A stretch of DNA of 64,000 nucleotides from a bacterium (lineage in GTDB: Bacteria; Hinthialibacterota; Hinthialibacteria; OLB16), in the NCBI GenBank assembly GCA_022072055.1, contig JAJVIK010000010.1:224627-288626 (forward strand), in the 5' to 3' direction. The notes beneath the pieces are model-generated. The model saw nothing but the letters and a program-made list of their open reading frames with translations, searched no databases and was not told where the DNA came from. Made by a program: the position numbers and the translations under genes. This document shows positions 17,738-25,537 of this stretch, piece by piece. Within the stretch, counting starts at the first letter, position 1, and every line of letters starts with the position of its first letter.

Positions 17738-18263
17738 ACCCACGTTCGCCACGATCTGGCTGGATGGTTGTTCGGGGTGTCACATGTCGTTTCTCGACAT
17801 GGATGAACGCTTGGTGGAAATCCTTGATCAGGTGGACCTGGTCTACAGTCCGCTGGTGGATGTCAAGGAATACCCCGAAGTCGTGGACATTGCCCTAGTG
17901 GAAGGGGCGGTCAGCACCGATGAGGATCGCGCGAAGATCCGGAAGATACGCGCGCACACCAAGACTCTGATTTCCCTCGGGGATTGCGCGGTGACCTCGA
18001 ATGTCCCCGCAATGAGGAATTACTTCCCGGTGGACTCGGTGATGAAGCGGGCTTATGTGGAGAACGCGGCTGGAGGCGGGGTGATTCCTGAGCGAGGATT
18101 GCCCAAACTCGACCCGCGCGTCTGCCCGGTCCATGAGGTGGTGCACGTGGACCTCTTCATTCCCGGTTGCCCCCCCTCGGCGGACACCATCCACGCGGCG
18201 CTCACGGAGCTTCTGGCGGGACGTAATCCCGACATCGCCGCCCTGACTCGCTTCGGGGCCTGA
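17730..18263 (+). CDS. hoxY: [NiFe]-hydrogenase small subunit HoxY
   Basis: 177 aa, short small subunit typical of group 3 cytoplasmic enzymes, no leader peptide. Proximal [4Fe-4S] ligands are seen in [17 protein letters not shown] and PGCPPSAD. Starts with GTG (17730) inside the hoxU 3' end, an 8-base overlap that indicates coupling. Forms the heterodimer with HoxH. Confidence 0.92.
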   Translation: MSKPTFATIWLDGCSGCHMSFLDMDERLVEILDQVDLVYSPLVDVKEYPEVVDIALVEGAVSTDEDRAKIRKIRAHTKTLISLGDCAVTSNVPAMRNYFPVDSVMKRAYVENAAGGGVIPERGLPKLDPRVCPVHEVVHVDLFIPGCPPSADTIHAALTELLAGRNPDIAALTRFGA

Positions 18264-18281
18264 ACGGAAAGAGTCGTCGCC

Positions 18282-19706
18282 ATGTCGAAAACCATCGTCA
18301 TCGACCCAGTCACCCGCATCGAGGGGCACGCGCGGATCACGCTCCATCTGGATGATCACGGTCAGGTCCATGACGCTCGGTTCCATGTCACTCAGTTCCG
18401 GGGCTTTGAGAAACTTTGCGAGGGGCGCACGTTCCGGGAGATGCCCTCGCTCATGGCCCGGATTTGTGGAATCTGTCCGGTCTCTCACTTGATCGCCTCG
18501 GCCAAGGCTTGTGACGCCCTGCTCGCGGTGCGGATTCCCGACGCCGCCGCGGACCTGCGCCGGGTGATGAATCTCGCGCAGATCGTTCAGTCCCACGCGC
18601 TCTCCTTCTTCCACCTGGCCTCGCCCGATTTGCTCCTGGGGATGGACGCCTCCCCCGCGGAGCGGAACATCGTGGGGGTCCTACGCGCGAACCCCGAGCT
18701 CGCCAAGGGCGGAATCCGTCTCCGACAGTATGGCCAGCAAGTCATCGAATGGCTCGGGGGCAAGCGGATCCACCCCTCTTGGGTGGTCGCCGGAGGGGTC
18801 AATGAACCGCTGTCAAGCGACCTTCGAGACAAGATCCTCGCGGGGATTCCGGAAGCGCTCGGCATCGCTCAATGGGCGCTCGAATGGTTCAAGCGGAAAC
18901 TCGAGGATTACAATGAGGAGATCCGAACCTTCGCCAATTTCCCCAGCCTGTTCATCGGACTGGTCAACAAGCGGAATGAGCTGGCTCACTATGACGGCAC
19001 CCTGCGAGTTGGGGATGCCTCAGGGAAGATTGTCGCGGAGCGTTTGGACCCCCAGGACTACTCGGAATGGATCGCCGAGCATGTGGAGGAGGACAGCTTC
19101 CTGAAGTCGCCCTACTACAAGCCCCTGGGGTATCCGGCGGGGATGTATCGTGTCGGACCGCTGGCGCGTCTCAATGTGGTGGACCGCTGCGGCACCCCGC
19201 TCGCCGATCAGGAATGGGCCGAGTTCCGGGCGCTCGAGCGGGGAGCGGTGCTTTCCTCGTTCCATTACCACTACGCACGCCTGATCGAGATCATCTATGC
19301 CCTGGAACGGATCCGCGAGCTGCTCGACGACCCGGCGATTCTCAGCAAGCATGTCCGCGCCCAAGCGCGCCCCAACGCCTTCGAGGGGATCGGGGTGGCC
19401 GAGGCCCCGAGGGGAACCCTGATCCATCACTACAAGATCGATGAGGATGGGCTCATGACCTGGGCCAACCTGATCATCGCGACCGGACACAACAACCTTG
19501 CCATGAACCGCGGCATCCTCCAGGCCGCAAAGCACTTCGTGGACGGGAACAAACTCGAGGAGGGGATGCTGAACCGGGTCGAGGCGGTTATCCGGGCCTA
19601 TGACCCGTGTCTGTCTTGTTCAACGCACGCGCTTGGACGGATGCCGCTGGTTGTCCAGCTCGTGAGTCCGGAGGGCAAGGTGGTCAACGAGGCGCGTAGA
19701 AGCTGA
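18282..19706 (+). CDS. hoxH: [NiFe]-hydrogenase large subunit HoxH
   Basis: 474 aa catalytic subunit. The Ni-Fe site cysteines are in [10 protein letters not shown] (L1) and DPCLSCSTH near the C-terminus (L2). Residues after the L2 His (ALGRMPL to the end, 25 residues) form the peptide expected to be cut off by the HoxW protease after nickel insertion. Sequence outside L1/L2 fits the group 3d NAD-linked family. The last base of its stop overlaps the hoxW ATG. Confidence 0.95.
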   Translation: MSKTIVIDPVTRIEGHARITLHLDDHGQVHDARFHVTQFRGFEKLCEGRTFREMPSLMARICGICPVSHLIASAKACDALLAVRIPDAAADLRRVMNLAQIVQSHALSFFHLASPDLLLGMDASPAERNIVGVLRANPELAKGGIRLRQYGQQVIEWLGGKRIHPSWVVAGGVNEPLSSDLRDKILAGIPEALGIAQWALEWFKRKLEDYNEEIRTFANFPSLFIGLVNKRNELAHYDGTLRVGDASGKIVAERLDPQDYSEWIAEHVEEDSFLKSPYYKPLGYPAGMYRVGPLARLNVVDRCGTPLADQEWAEFRALERGAVLSSFHYHYARLIEIIYALERIRELLDDPAILSKHVRAQARPNAFEGIGVAEAPRGTLIHHYKIDEDGLMTWANLIIATGHNNLAMNRGILQAAKHFVDGNKLEEGMLNRVEAVIRAYDPCLSCSTHALGRMPLVVQLVSPEGKVVNEARRS

Positions 19707-20179
19707 TGAAACCGATCTTGATCATCGGATACGGAAACCGCCTGTGTGGAGACGATGGCGTGGGACCGGCGGTGGTTAAGGCCCTGGAGGCCAGGTACGC
19801 TGGGGATGTCGCCGTTTCCCTGCTGGCGCGCCATCAGCTCACCCCTGAACTGGTGGACTTTATCGTCGGAAAGGACCTGGTGATCTTCATCGACGCCACT
19901 CTGGAGGGGGCGCCGGGCGAGATCACGGAAAGGAAAGTGGACCAAGAGGCGGAAGTCGCCACTCTTTCGCACACGTGCACTCCGACAAACCTGCTGGTCG
20001 CCGCCCGTGTCCTGTTCGGCTCCCATGTCAGCGGAGTTGTGGTCACGGTGGCGGGGGAGAGTTTTGAGGTTGGAGAGGGCTTGTCCGCCAAGGTCCGGAA
20101 CGCCCTTCCGGGGCTGGTGGAGAGGATTTTGGGGATTGTGGAGGAGAGACGAACCGGTGCACGAGTTCTCCATCGTTGA
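19706..20179 (+). CDS. hoxW: Hydrogenase maturation protease (HoxW/HyaD family)
   Basis: 157 aa endopeptidase that removes the C-terminal peptide of HoxH. Motifs: GYGNRLCGDDGVG near the N-terminus with the nickel-sensing acidic residue, DFIVGKDLVIFIDA in the middle, and HTCTPTNLL. Start overlaps the hoxH stop by one base, placing it in the same operon as its substrate. Confidence 0.9.
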   Translation: MKPILIIGYGNRLCGDDGVGPAVVKALEARYAGDVAVSLLARHQLTPELVDFIVGKDLVIFIDATLEGAPGEITERKVDQEAEVATLSHTCTPTNLLVAARVLFGSHVSGVVVTVAGESFEVGEGLSAKVRNALPGLVERILGIVEERRTGARVLHR

Positions 20180-20510
20180 ATCCTTGGTTCAGGCCCTTCT
20201 CCCCGAGGTGGAGCGCGCCGGAGGCGGCAAGGTCCAATCGGTCCGGTTCCGCAGGGGTAGCGCCTTTTCCGAGGATGCCCTGCGACAGGCCTTCGAGGCC
20301 CTGGCGCTCGGGACCCCGCTGGAGGGGGCCACAGTCGATGTGGAGACGGTCAATCGGGTTTTCAATTGCCCGACCTGCAGACACTCTCAGGTGGTGACAT
20401 CTCAGGACCTGATGGATCACCTTTTTGTATGTCCGAAATGTGGGTTTGTAGAGGAAATCGAGGAGGCGCATGACCTGGAGTTACTCGAGGTCCAGCTGCT
20501 CCAGGATTAA
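20157..20510 (+). CDS. hypA: Hydrogenase nickel incorporation protein HypA
   Basis: 117 aa metallochaperone that hands Ni(II) to the large-subunit precursor. Starts with GTG 20157, giving the conserved N-terminus (M)HEFSIVE whose His2 binds nickel; GTGGAGGAGA lies just upstream. Zinc site is CPTC ... CPKC. It overlaps hoxW by 23 bases. hypF is 9 kb downstream and hypB, C, D, E are not in the window. Confidence 0.92.
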   Translation: MHEFSIVESLVQALLPEVERAGGGKVQSVRFRRGSAFSEDALRQAFEALALGTPLEGATVDVETVNRVFNCPTCRHSQVVTSQDLMDHLFVCPKCGFVEEIEEAHDLELLEVQLLQD

Positions 20511-20525
20511 ATAAAACGTTTATTA

Positions 20526-20541
20526 TGGTATAATCGTACCA
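20526..20541. promoter_or_regulatory. Palindromic operator candidate, copy 3, on the porin promoter
   Basis: TGGTA (20526-20530), 6 bases, TACCA (20537-20541), inside an AT-rich flank (20511-20550). It contains a perfect -10 box TATAAT (20529-20534) preceded by TGG, an extended -10; no good -35 is seen. It matches copies 1 and 2 at 10023 and 10183 over about 20 bases. Confidence 0.6.
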
Positions 20542-20582
20542 CTTTCAATCTAATGGCTTTGAAGGAGGAAGGTGGTGCGATC

Positions 20583-21956
20583 ATGTGGAAGACATGGGGG
20601 TGGGGTCTCTCAGTCGTCTTGGCGGTGAGCCTATTCGGGCTTCCCATGCGGGCCGAGGCGCAGTCCCTCGAACAAGTGGTGCAAGAGATGAAGAAGGAAA
20701 TGGAGGACCTGCGCGCGCGGGTCCATGACCTGGAACAGCGCAATCAGGAGCTGGCCTCGCGAGTCCAAGCCGAGGAAATCCGGGGAGCCTCCCTGTCGGC
20801 GGAGGTGGCCGCCCTGCCGGTGAGCCCTCCCCCAGGGAATTCCTCCCTTAAGGAGGAGGTCATCGCGCTGAAGACCAAGTTCCCCGCCGAGCTGTACGGC
20901 CAGATCCGGCTCGATGCCGCCTATGACGACAGCGAGGTGAACGAGGGCAACTACGCCCGTTGGGTGGAGTCCGAGGACATTCTGGACGATGACGACCAGT
21001 TAAACCTGACCGCGCGCCAATCGCGCTTCGGGATTGATTTCAAGGGCCCAAGCGATGATTGGCTCAAGACCAGCGCGAAGATCGAAATCGACTTCTTCGA
21101 AGGCGGGGGAGAAAACAAGAATCGAATACAGATGCGCCACGCGTACCTCAAGATCGACTGGCCACAGTGCGATTTCAGCCTTCTGGCCGGTCAGACCTGG
21201 GACGTGGTCGCCCCGCTGAATCCCTCGACCCTCAATTACTCCGTGCAGTGGTGGGCGGGGAATATCGGTTACCGGATTCCCCAGCTGCGCCTGACCAAGG
21301 GGTTCACGATGCCCGCCGGGACCCGGATGGAGGTTCAGGTGGCGGCGGTGCGGGACCTGGGGCACACCGCGTTCACCTCGGACATTGTGGATTCGGGCGA
21401 GGATTCCGGACTTCCCGGAGTGGAAGGGCGAGTGGGCATCTCAGTCCCCACCTGGTGCAAGGACAAAAAGGCGCAGTTCGGGATCTCCGGACTGTGGGAG
21501 CGACTGGAGTTGCCCATTGAAGACCATACCGACCACTGCAAGCACACCAGTTGGGTGGCGGCGCTTGACCTTTCCCTTCCCCTTACCGAACGGTTGGGGT
21601 TCCAGGCGGAGGCCTTCCGAGGTCAAGACCTGGACACCGTGTTGGGAGGCGTCGGCCAGGGGATCAACATGGACACCATGGAGGAAATCCGGGGCAAGGG
21701 AGGCTGGATGCAGCTGAGCTACGGGCCGGTCCGCAAAACCACCTTCAATATGGGTGTCGGCGTGGATGACCCGGAGGACCAGGACCTCCCGGCCGGAGGC
21801 AGAACCAAGAACACCGCGTACTGGGGAAATGTCCAGTACGACCTCAACGAGGCGGTCTCCATGGGGCTTGAGCTCTCCCATTGGAAGACCGAGTACCTCG
21901 ACCAGCCCGATGGCGACGCCCTCCGGCTGCAGACCTCGTTCATTTACAAGTTCTAG
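20583..21956 (+). CDS. Outer-membrane porin, DcaP-like
   Basis: 457 aa. Signal peptide of 26 residues ending in AEA before QSLEQ, then a short coiled coil (about 27-65, heptads in KKEMEDLRARVHDLEQR), a linker, and a beta-barrel from about residue 100 beginning AELYGQIRLDAAYDD and ending in Phe (LQTSFIYKF). The coiled coil plus trimeric barrel layout fits DcaP-type porins. Start ATG 20583 follows AAGGAGGAAGG; an upstream ATG at 20553 would break the signal peptide. Likely lets small organic acids cross the outer membrane, given acs and a carboxylate carrier next door. Confidence 0.82.
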   Translation: MWKTWGWGLSVVLAVSLFGLPMRAEAQSLEQVVQEMKKEMEDLRARVHDLEQRNQELASRVQAEEIRGASLSAEVAALPVSPPPGNSSLKEEVIALKTKFPAELYGQIRLDAAYDDSEVNEGNYARWVESEDILDDDDQLNLTARQSRFGIDFKGPSDDWLKTSAKIEIDFFEGGGENKNRIQMRHAYLKIDWPQCDFSLLAGQTWDVVAPLNPSTLNYSVQWWAGNIGYRIPQLRLTKGFTMPAGTRMEVQVAAVRDLGHTAFTSDIVDSGEDSGLPGVEGRVGISVPTWCKDKKAQFGISGLWERLELPIEDHTDHCKHTSWVAALDLSLPLTERLGFQAEAFRGQDLDTVLGGVGQGINMDTMEEIRGKGGWMQLSYGPVRKTTFNMGVGVDDPEDQDLPAGGRTKNTAYWGNVQYDLNEAVSMGLELSHWKTEYLDQPDGDALRLQTSFIYKF

Positions 21957-21995
21957 GGGAGAAACCAGTAGGGGAATCCCAGCAAGACAGGAATG

Positions 21996-22008
21996 GGTTA
22001 TCATAACC
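21996..22008. promoter_or_regulatory. Small perfect palindrome upstream of acs
   Basis: GGTTA-TCA-TAACC, 13 bases, in the 87-base gap between the porin stop and the acs start. It differs from the GGTA-N6-TACC motif. It could be an operator for acs; no promoter boxes were firmly placed around it. Confidence 0.3.
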
Positions 22009-22043
22009 GTATCCAAATAAACCGTGATGGAGGATCAGCAGCC

Positions 22044-24041
22044 ATGGGGAATGACACCCAGAAGAGCATCAGTTCATTCATGTCTGAAAGCCGCACTTTT
22101 CCGCCCCCTGCCGAGGTGACCGCCAAGGCCCATGTCCGTTCGCTTTCTCAGTATGAGGAGATGTATAAGCGCTCCATCAAAGATCATAACGGTTTCTGGC
22201 TGGAGCAGGCCGAGGAGCTGCACTGGTACAAGAAGCCGACACAGGGTCTGGAATACACCTGGAACACCCTCGACCGGGTGATTCGTCACACGTGGTTCGA
22301 GGACGGGGTGTTGAATGTATCCCACAACTGCCTGGACCGTCACATGAACACGCCCATCGCCAGGAAGACCGCGATTCTATGGCAAGGGGAGCCGGACGAG
22401 GAGGTTCGCCATATCACTTACGAGCAGCTTCATGATGAAGTTTGCCGCTTCGCCGGCGCGCTCAGGGAACTGGGGATCAAGAAAGGCGACCGGGTCTGCA
22501 TCTATCTCCCGATGATCCCGGAGCTTCCCGTCGCGATGCTCGCCTGCGCCCGTCTCGGGGCAATTCACTCGGTGGTGTTTGGGGGCTTCAGCGCGGACGC
22601 CATCAGGGACCGTGTTCACGATTCCGACTGCAAGCTTCTGATCACCTCGAATGTCTCGTTGAGGGCCGGAAAACATATCCATCTCAAGCAGATCGCGGAC
22701 AACGCGGTGGCGCAATGCCCCACGATCGAGAAGGTCATCGTGGTCGAGCGCAATGACGAGGAGTGCCCGTTCAATCCCGACAAAGATCTCTGGTATCACG
22801 AGCTCCTGGCCAAGGCCAAGCCGGTTCTGGAGGCGGAGCCGGTGAACGCGGAGGACCCGCTCTTCATCCTTTACACATCAGGGTCCACCGGAAAACCCAA
22901 GGGGGTGGTGCACACCACCGCGGGGTATCTGCTCCATGTCGCGATGACTCACAAGTACATCTTCGATGTGCATGAGGATGATCTCTATTGGTGCACGGCG
23001 GATATCGGATGGGTGACCGGCCACAGCTATATTGTGTATGGCCCGCTGGCCAATGGGGCCACCGCCCTCATGTTCGAGGGGGTCCCGACCTATCCCGATC
23101 CGGGTCGGTTCTGGCAGGTTGTGGAGAAGCACAAAGTAACCATTTTCTACACCGCCCCGACGGCGATCCGCTCGCTGATTCAGCAAGGCGAGGAATGGCC
23201 CGCCAAATATAACCTGGACTCGCTGCGGATTCTCGGCACGGTGGGAGAGCCGATCAATCCCGAGGCGTGGATTTGGTACCACAAGAACATCGGCCATGAA
23301 CGCTGCCCGGTGGTGGATACCTGGTGGCAAACCGAGACGGGCGGAATCCTGATCACCCCTCTTCCTGGTGCGATGACACTCAAGCCCGGCAGCGCGAGCC
23401 GTCCCTTCTTCGGAGTGGACCCGGTGATTCTGCGCGAGGATGGAAGCGAGTGCGGGCCTAACGAGGGTGGGAAGCTTTGCATCCGGCGTCCCTGGCCGGG
23501 CATGATGCGAACCACCTGGGGTGACCACGACCGCTTCATCGACACCTATTTCACGATGTACAAGGACATGTACTTCACGGGGGATGGGGCGCGCCTCGAT
23601 GAGGATGGCGATTATTGGCTCATGGGCCGCATCGATGACGTGGTGAATGTCTCCGGCCACCGAATCGGAACCGCCGAGGTCGAGAGCGCCCTGGTGAGTC
23701 ACACGAAGGTGGCCGAAGCGGCGGTCGCTCCCATGCCGCACGACATCAAGGGGCAGGCGCTGTACGCCTATGTGACCTTGGTGGATGGAGTCCAAGAGAG
23801 CGAGGAGCTGCGCGCGGAGCTCAAGCAGCATGTGCGCAAGGAAATCGGGGCCATCGCGGTGCCGGACCTGATTCAGTTCGCCCCAGCGCTGCCCAAGACT
23901 CGCTCCGGAAAGATCATGCGGCGCATCCTTCGCAAGATCGCTGAGAACGCCGTGGACCAGATCGGCGACACCACCACGTTGGCGGACCCGTCCGTGGTGG
24001 ACCACCTGGTCAAGGGGCGTCTTTCGCTCTCGAAGAAGTAA
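22044..24041 (+). CDS. acs: Acetyl-CoA synthetase (AMP-forming)
   Basis: 665 aa, normal for Acs. Activates acetate to acetyl-CoA with ATP via acetyl-AMP. AMP-binding motifs: YTSGSTGKPKGVVH (P-loop), DTWWQTETGG, YFTGDGARLDEDGDYW and the C-terminal PKTRSGKIMRR whose Lys is the acetylation-regulated catalytic residue. ATG 22044 is preferred for its GGAGG 10 bases upstream; MSESRTF at 22080 is possible. Downstream is a 16-bp hairpin. Co-directional with the porin gene. Confidence 0.95.
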   Translation: MGNDTQKSISSFMSESRTFPPPAEVTAKAHVRSLSQYEEMYKRSIKDHNGFWLEQAEELHWYKKPTQGLEYTWNTLDRVIRHTWFEDGVLNVSHNCLDRHMNTPIARKTAILWQGEPDEEVRHITYEQLHDEVCRFAGALRELGIKKGDRVCIYLPMIPELPVAMLACARLGAIHSVVFGGFSADAIRDRVHDSDCKLLITSNVSLRAGKHIHLKQIADNAVAQCPTIEKVIVVERNDEECPFNPDKDLWYHELLAKAKPVLEAEPVNAEDPLFILYTSGSTGKPKGVVHTTAGYLLHVAMTHKYIFDVHEDDLYWCTADIGWVTGHSYIVYGPLANGATALMFEGVPTYPDPGRFWQVVEKHKVTIFYTAPTAIRSLIQQGEEWPAKYNLDSLRILGTVGEPINPEAWIWYHKNIGHERCPVVDTWWQTETGGILITPLPGAMTLKPGSASRPFFGVDPVILREDGSECGPNEGGKLCIRRPWPGMMRTTWGDHDRFIDTYFTMYKDMYFTGDGARLDEDGDYWLMGRIDDVVNVSGHRIGTAEVESALVSHTKVAEAAVAPMPHDIKGQALYAYVTLVDGVQESEELRAELKQHVRKEIGAIAVPDLIQFAPALPKTRSGKIMRRILRKIAENAVDQIGDTTTLADPSVVDHLVKGRLSLSKK

Positions 24042-24048
24042 GACAGAC

Positions 24049-24083
24049 CTTCCGAGCGGGGGGGAATCCCCCCCGCTCGGAAG
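24049..24083 (+). terminator. Perfect 16-bp GC-rich hairpin after acs
   Basis: Left arm 24049-24064 and right arm 24068-24083 are exact complements (starting CTTCCGAGCG, ending in seven G against seven C) with a three-base AAT loop. It begins 7 bases after the acs stop. No T-tract follows, so it may act as an RNA 3'-end protector or a pausing element rather than a classic intrinsic terminator. Confidence 0.6.
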
Positions 24084-24159
24084 CACGGGGTAGGTTATAG
24101 GGACAACCGGCCCCCGCCCGACCGAGGTGTCCTATTCTTTTGTAAGGAGAGGAGTCGTC

Positions 24160-25515
24160 ATGAGCGACGGCGGCGGGACGCGACGTTGGACGGTGTTGGT
24201 GGGAGCATTGTTGGTTCAGGTGGTGCTCGGAACGGTTTACGGATTCAGCGTGTTTGTGAAACCGCTGGAGTTGGAGTTTGGCTGGGAGCGGGCGACCACC
24301 CAGTGGGCTTTTTCCATCGCGCTGGCCTCCTTCGCGCTGTGGATGATCCCGGCGGGGAGGCTGCAAGACCGCATTGGTCCGAGGAAAGTGGCGGGCATCG
24401 GGGGGGTCTTGCTCGGCGTGTCCTTCTTGCTCGGTTCGGTCCTGCTCGCCACGATCCGCGAGCCATGGGCCCTCTACGTGACCTATGGCTTGGTCGGCGG
24501 CGCGGGAATCGGATTCGCGTATGTCTGTCCGATCGCGGCGCTGGTCAAGTGGTTTCCGGATAAGAAGGGCTTGATCACCGGGCTGGCGGTGGCGGGTTTC
24601 GGAGCGGGGGCGCTGTTTTTTGCGGGACCGGCCTCCGAGTTGATGCTCCCCCCCAACGACACGGGGGAGCGGATGGGGATCTCACAGATCATTCTCATCG
24701 GCCTTGGGGCCGCAAAAGGTGAGGGCTTTGGAATCGGATGGAAGGCTTTCTTTGTCCTGCACGGGTTGGTTTCCTTGGTTTTGGTCCTGATCGGCGCGGC
24801 TCTTTTGAAGAACCCTCAGGAGGGTTGGCGACCCCCGGGGTGGGTCGGACCCGCGGCGGGGAAAGCCACCCGGAACGTGACCTCCAAGGAAATGCTCGGA
24901 ACGCCGCTGGCCTTCGTTCTGTGGCTCACCTTTGCCTTCGGGGCCACCTCGGGGCTGATGGCCATCGGCCAGTGGACCCCCATGATGGGAGCCAAGCTGG
25001 CCGGTGCGACCTTTGCCCCGGAGTGGATGGGGGGTTACGGACGCTTCATCGAGCCGGTTGGAATTCTGGCCTTGTTCAACGCCCTTGGGAGAATTTTCTG
25101 GGGCAAGATCAGCGACCTGATCGACCGCCCCAGGGCGATGATGTTCATGTATTTGCTTCAGGGAATGGCGTTCATGCTCCTGGTGAGCGTCGAATCTCAC
25201 GTGGCGATCTTTCTCGCCTCGGCCTGGGTGGGCCTCAATTTCGGCGGGAACTTCGCGCTCTTCCCGGCCGCCACGGCGGATTACTTCGGGGTCAAGAGCC
25301 TGGGGATGAACTATGGGTACATCTTCACCGCTTATGGCGCGGCGGGGATCATCGGTCCGGTTGTGGGGGGAGTCTTGTTCGATGTGACCGGGCAATATGT
25401 CCTAGCGTTTGTCTTTTCAGGTATTCTATGTTTCCTGGCGGCGGGCTGCTCGGTGGTGGCATGGGGCCTGGCACACTATGAGGAACGGTTTGATTCAACC
25501 GCGGCCCGAGCTTAG
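24160..25515 (+). CDS. MFS transporter, oxalate/formate antiporter (OFA) family
   Basis: 451 aa with about 12 transmembrane helices and a large central loop. The OFA-type opening GTVYGFSVFVKPLELEFGW and the loop motif PAGRLQDRIGPRKVAGIGG after helix 2 are present; AFGATSGLMAIGQW marks the second half. Start ATG 24160 follows AAGGAGAGGAG. Between acs and the acetate-CoA ligase, so a monocarboxylate such as acetate, formate or lactate is the likely substrate; the sequence does not decide which. Confidence 0.8.
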   Translation: MSDGGGTRRWTVLVGALLVQVVLGTVYGFSVFVKPLELEFGWERATTQWAFSIALASFALWMIPAGRLQDRIGPRKVAGIGGVLLGVSFLLGSVLLATIREPWALYVTYGLVGGAGIGFAYVCPIAALVKWFPDKKGLITGLAVAGFGAGALFFAGPASELMLPPNDTGERMGISQIILIGLGAAKGEGFGIGWKAFFVLHGLVSLVLVLIGAALLKNPQEGWRPPGWVGPAAGKATRNVTSKEMLGTPLAFVLWLTFAFGATSGLMAIGQWTPMMGAKLAGATFAPEWMGGYGRFIEPVGILALFNALGRIFWGKISDLIDRPRAMMFMYLLQGMAFMLLVSVESHVAIFLASAWVGLNFGGNFALFPAATADYFGVKSLGMNYGYIFTAYGAAGIIGPVVGGVLFDVTGQYVLAFVFSGILCFLAAGCSVVAWGLAHYEERFDSTAARA

Positions 25516-25537
25516 GAACTGAGGGGAAGAGGGGTTT

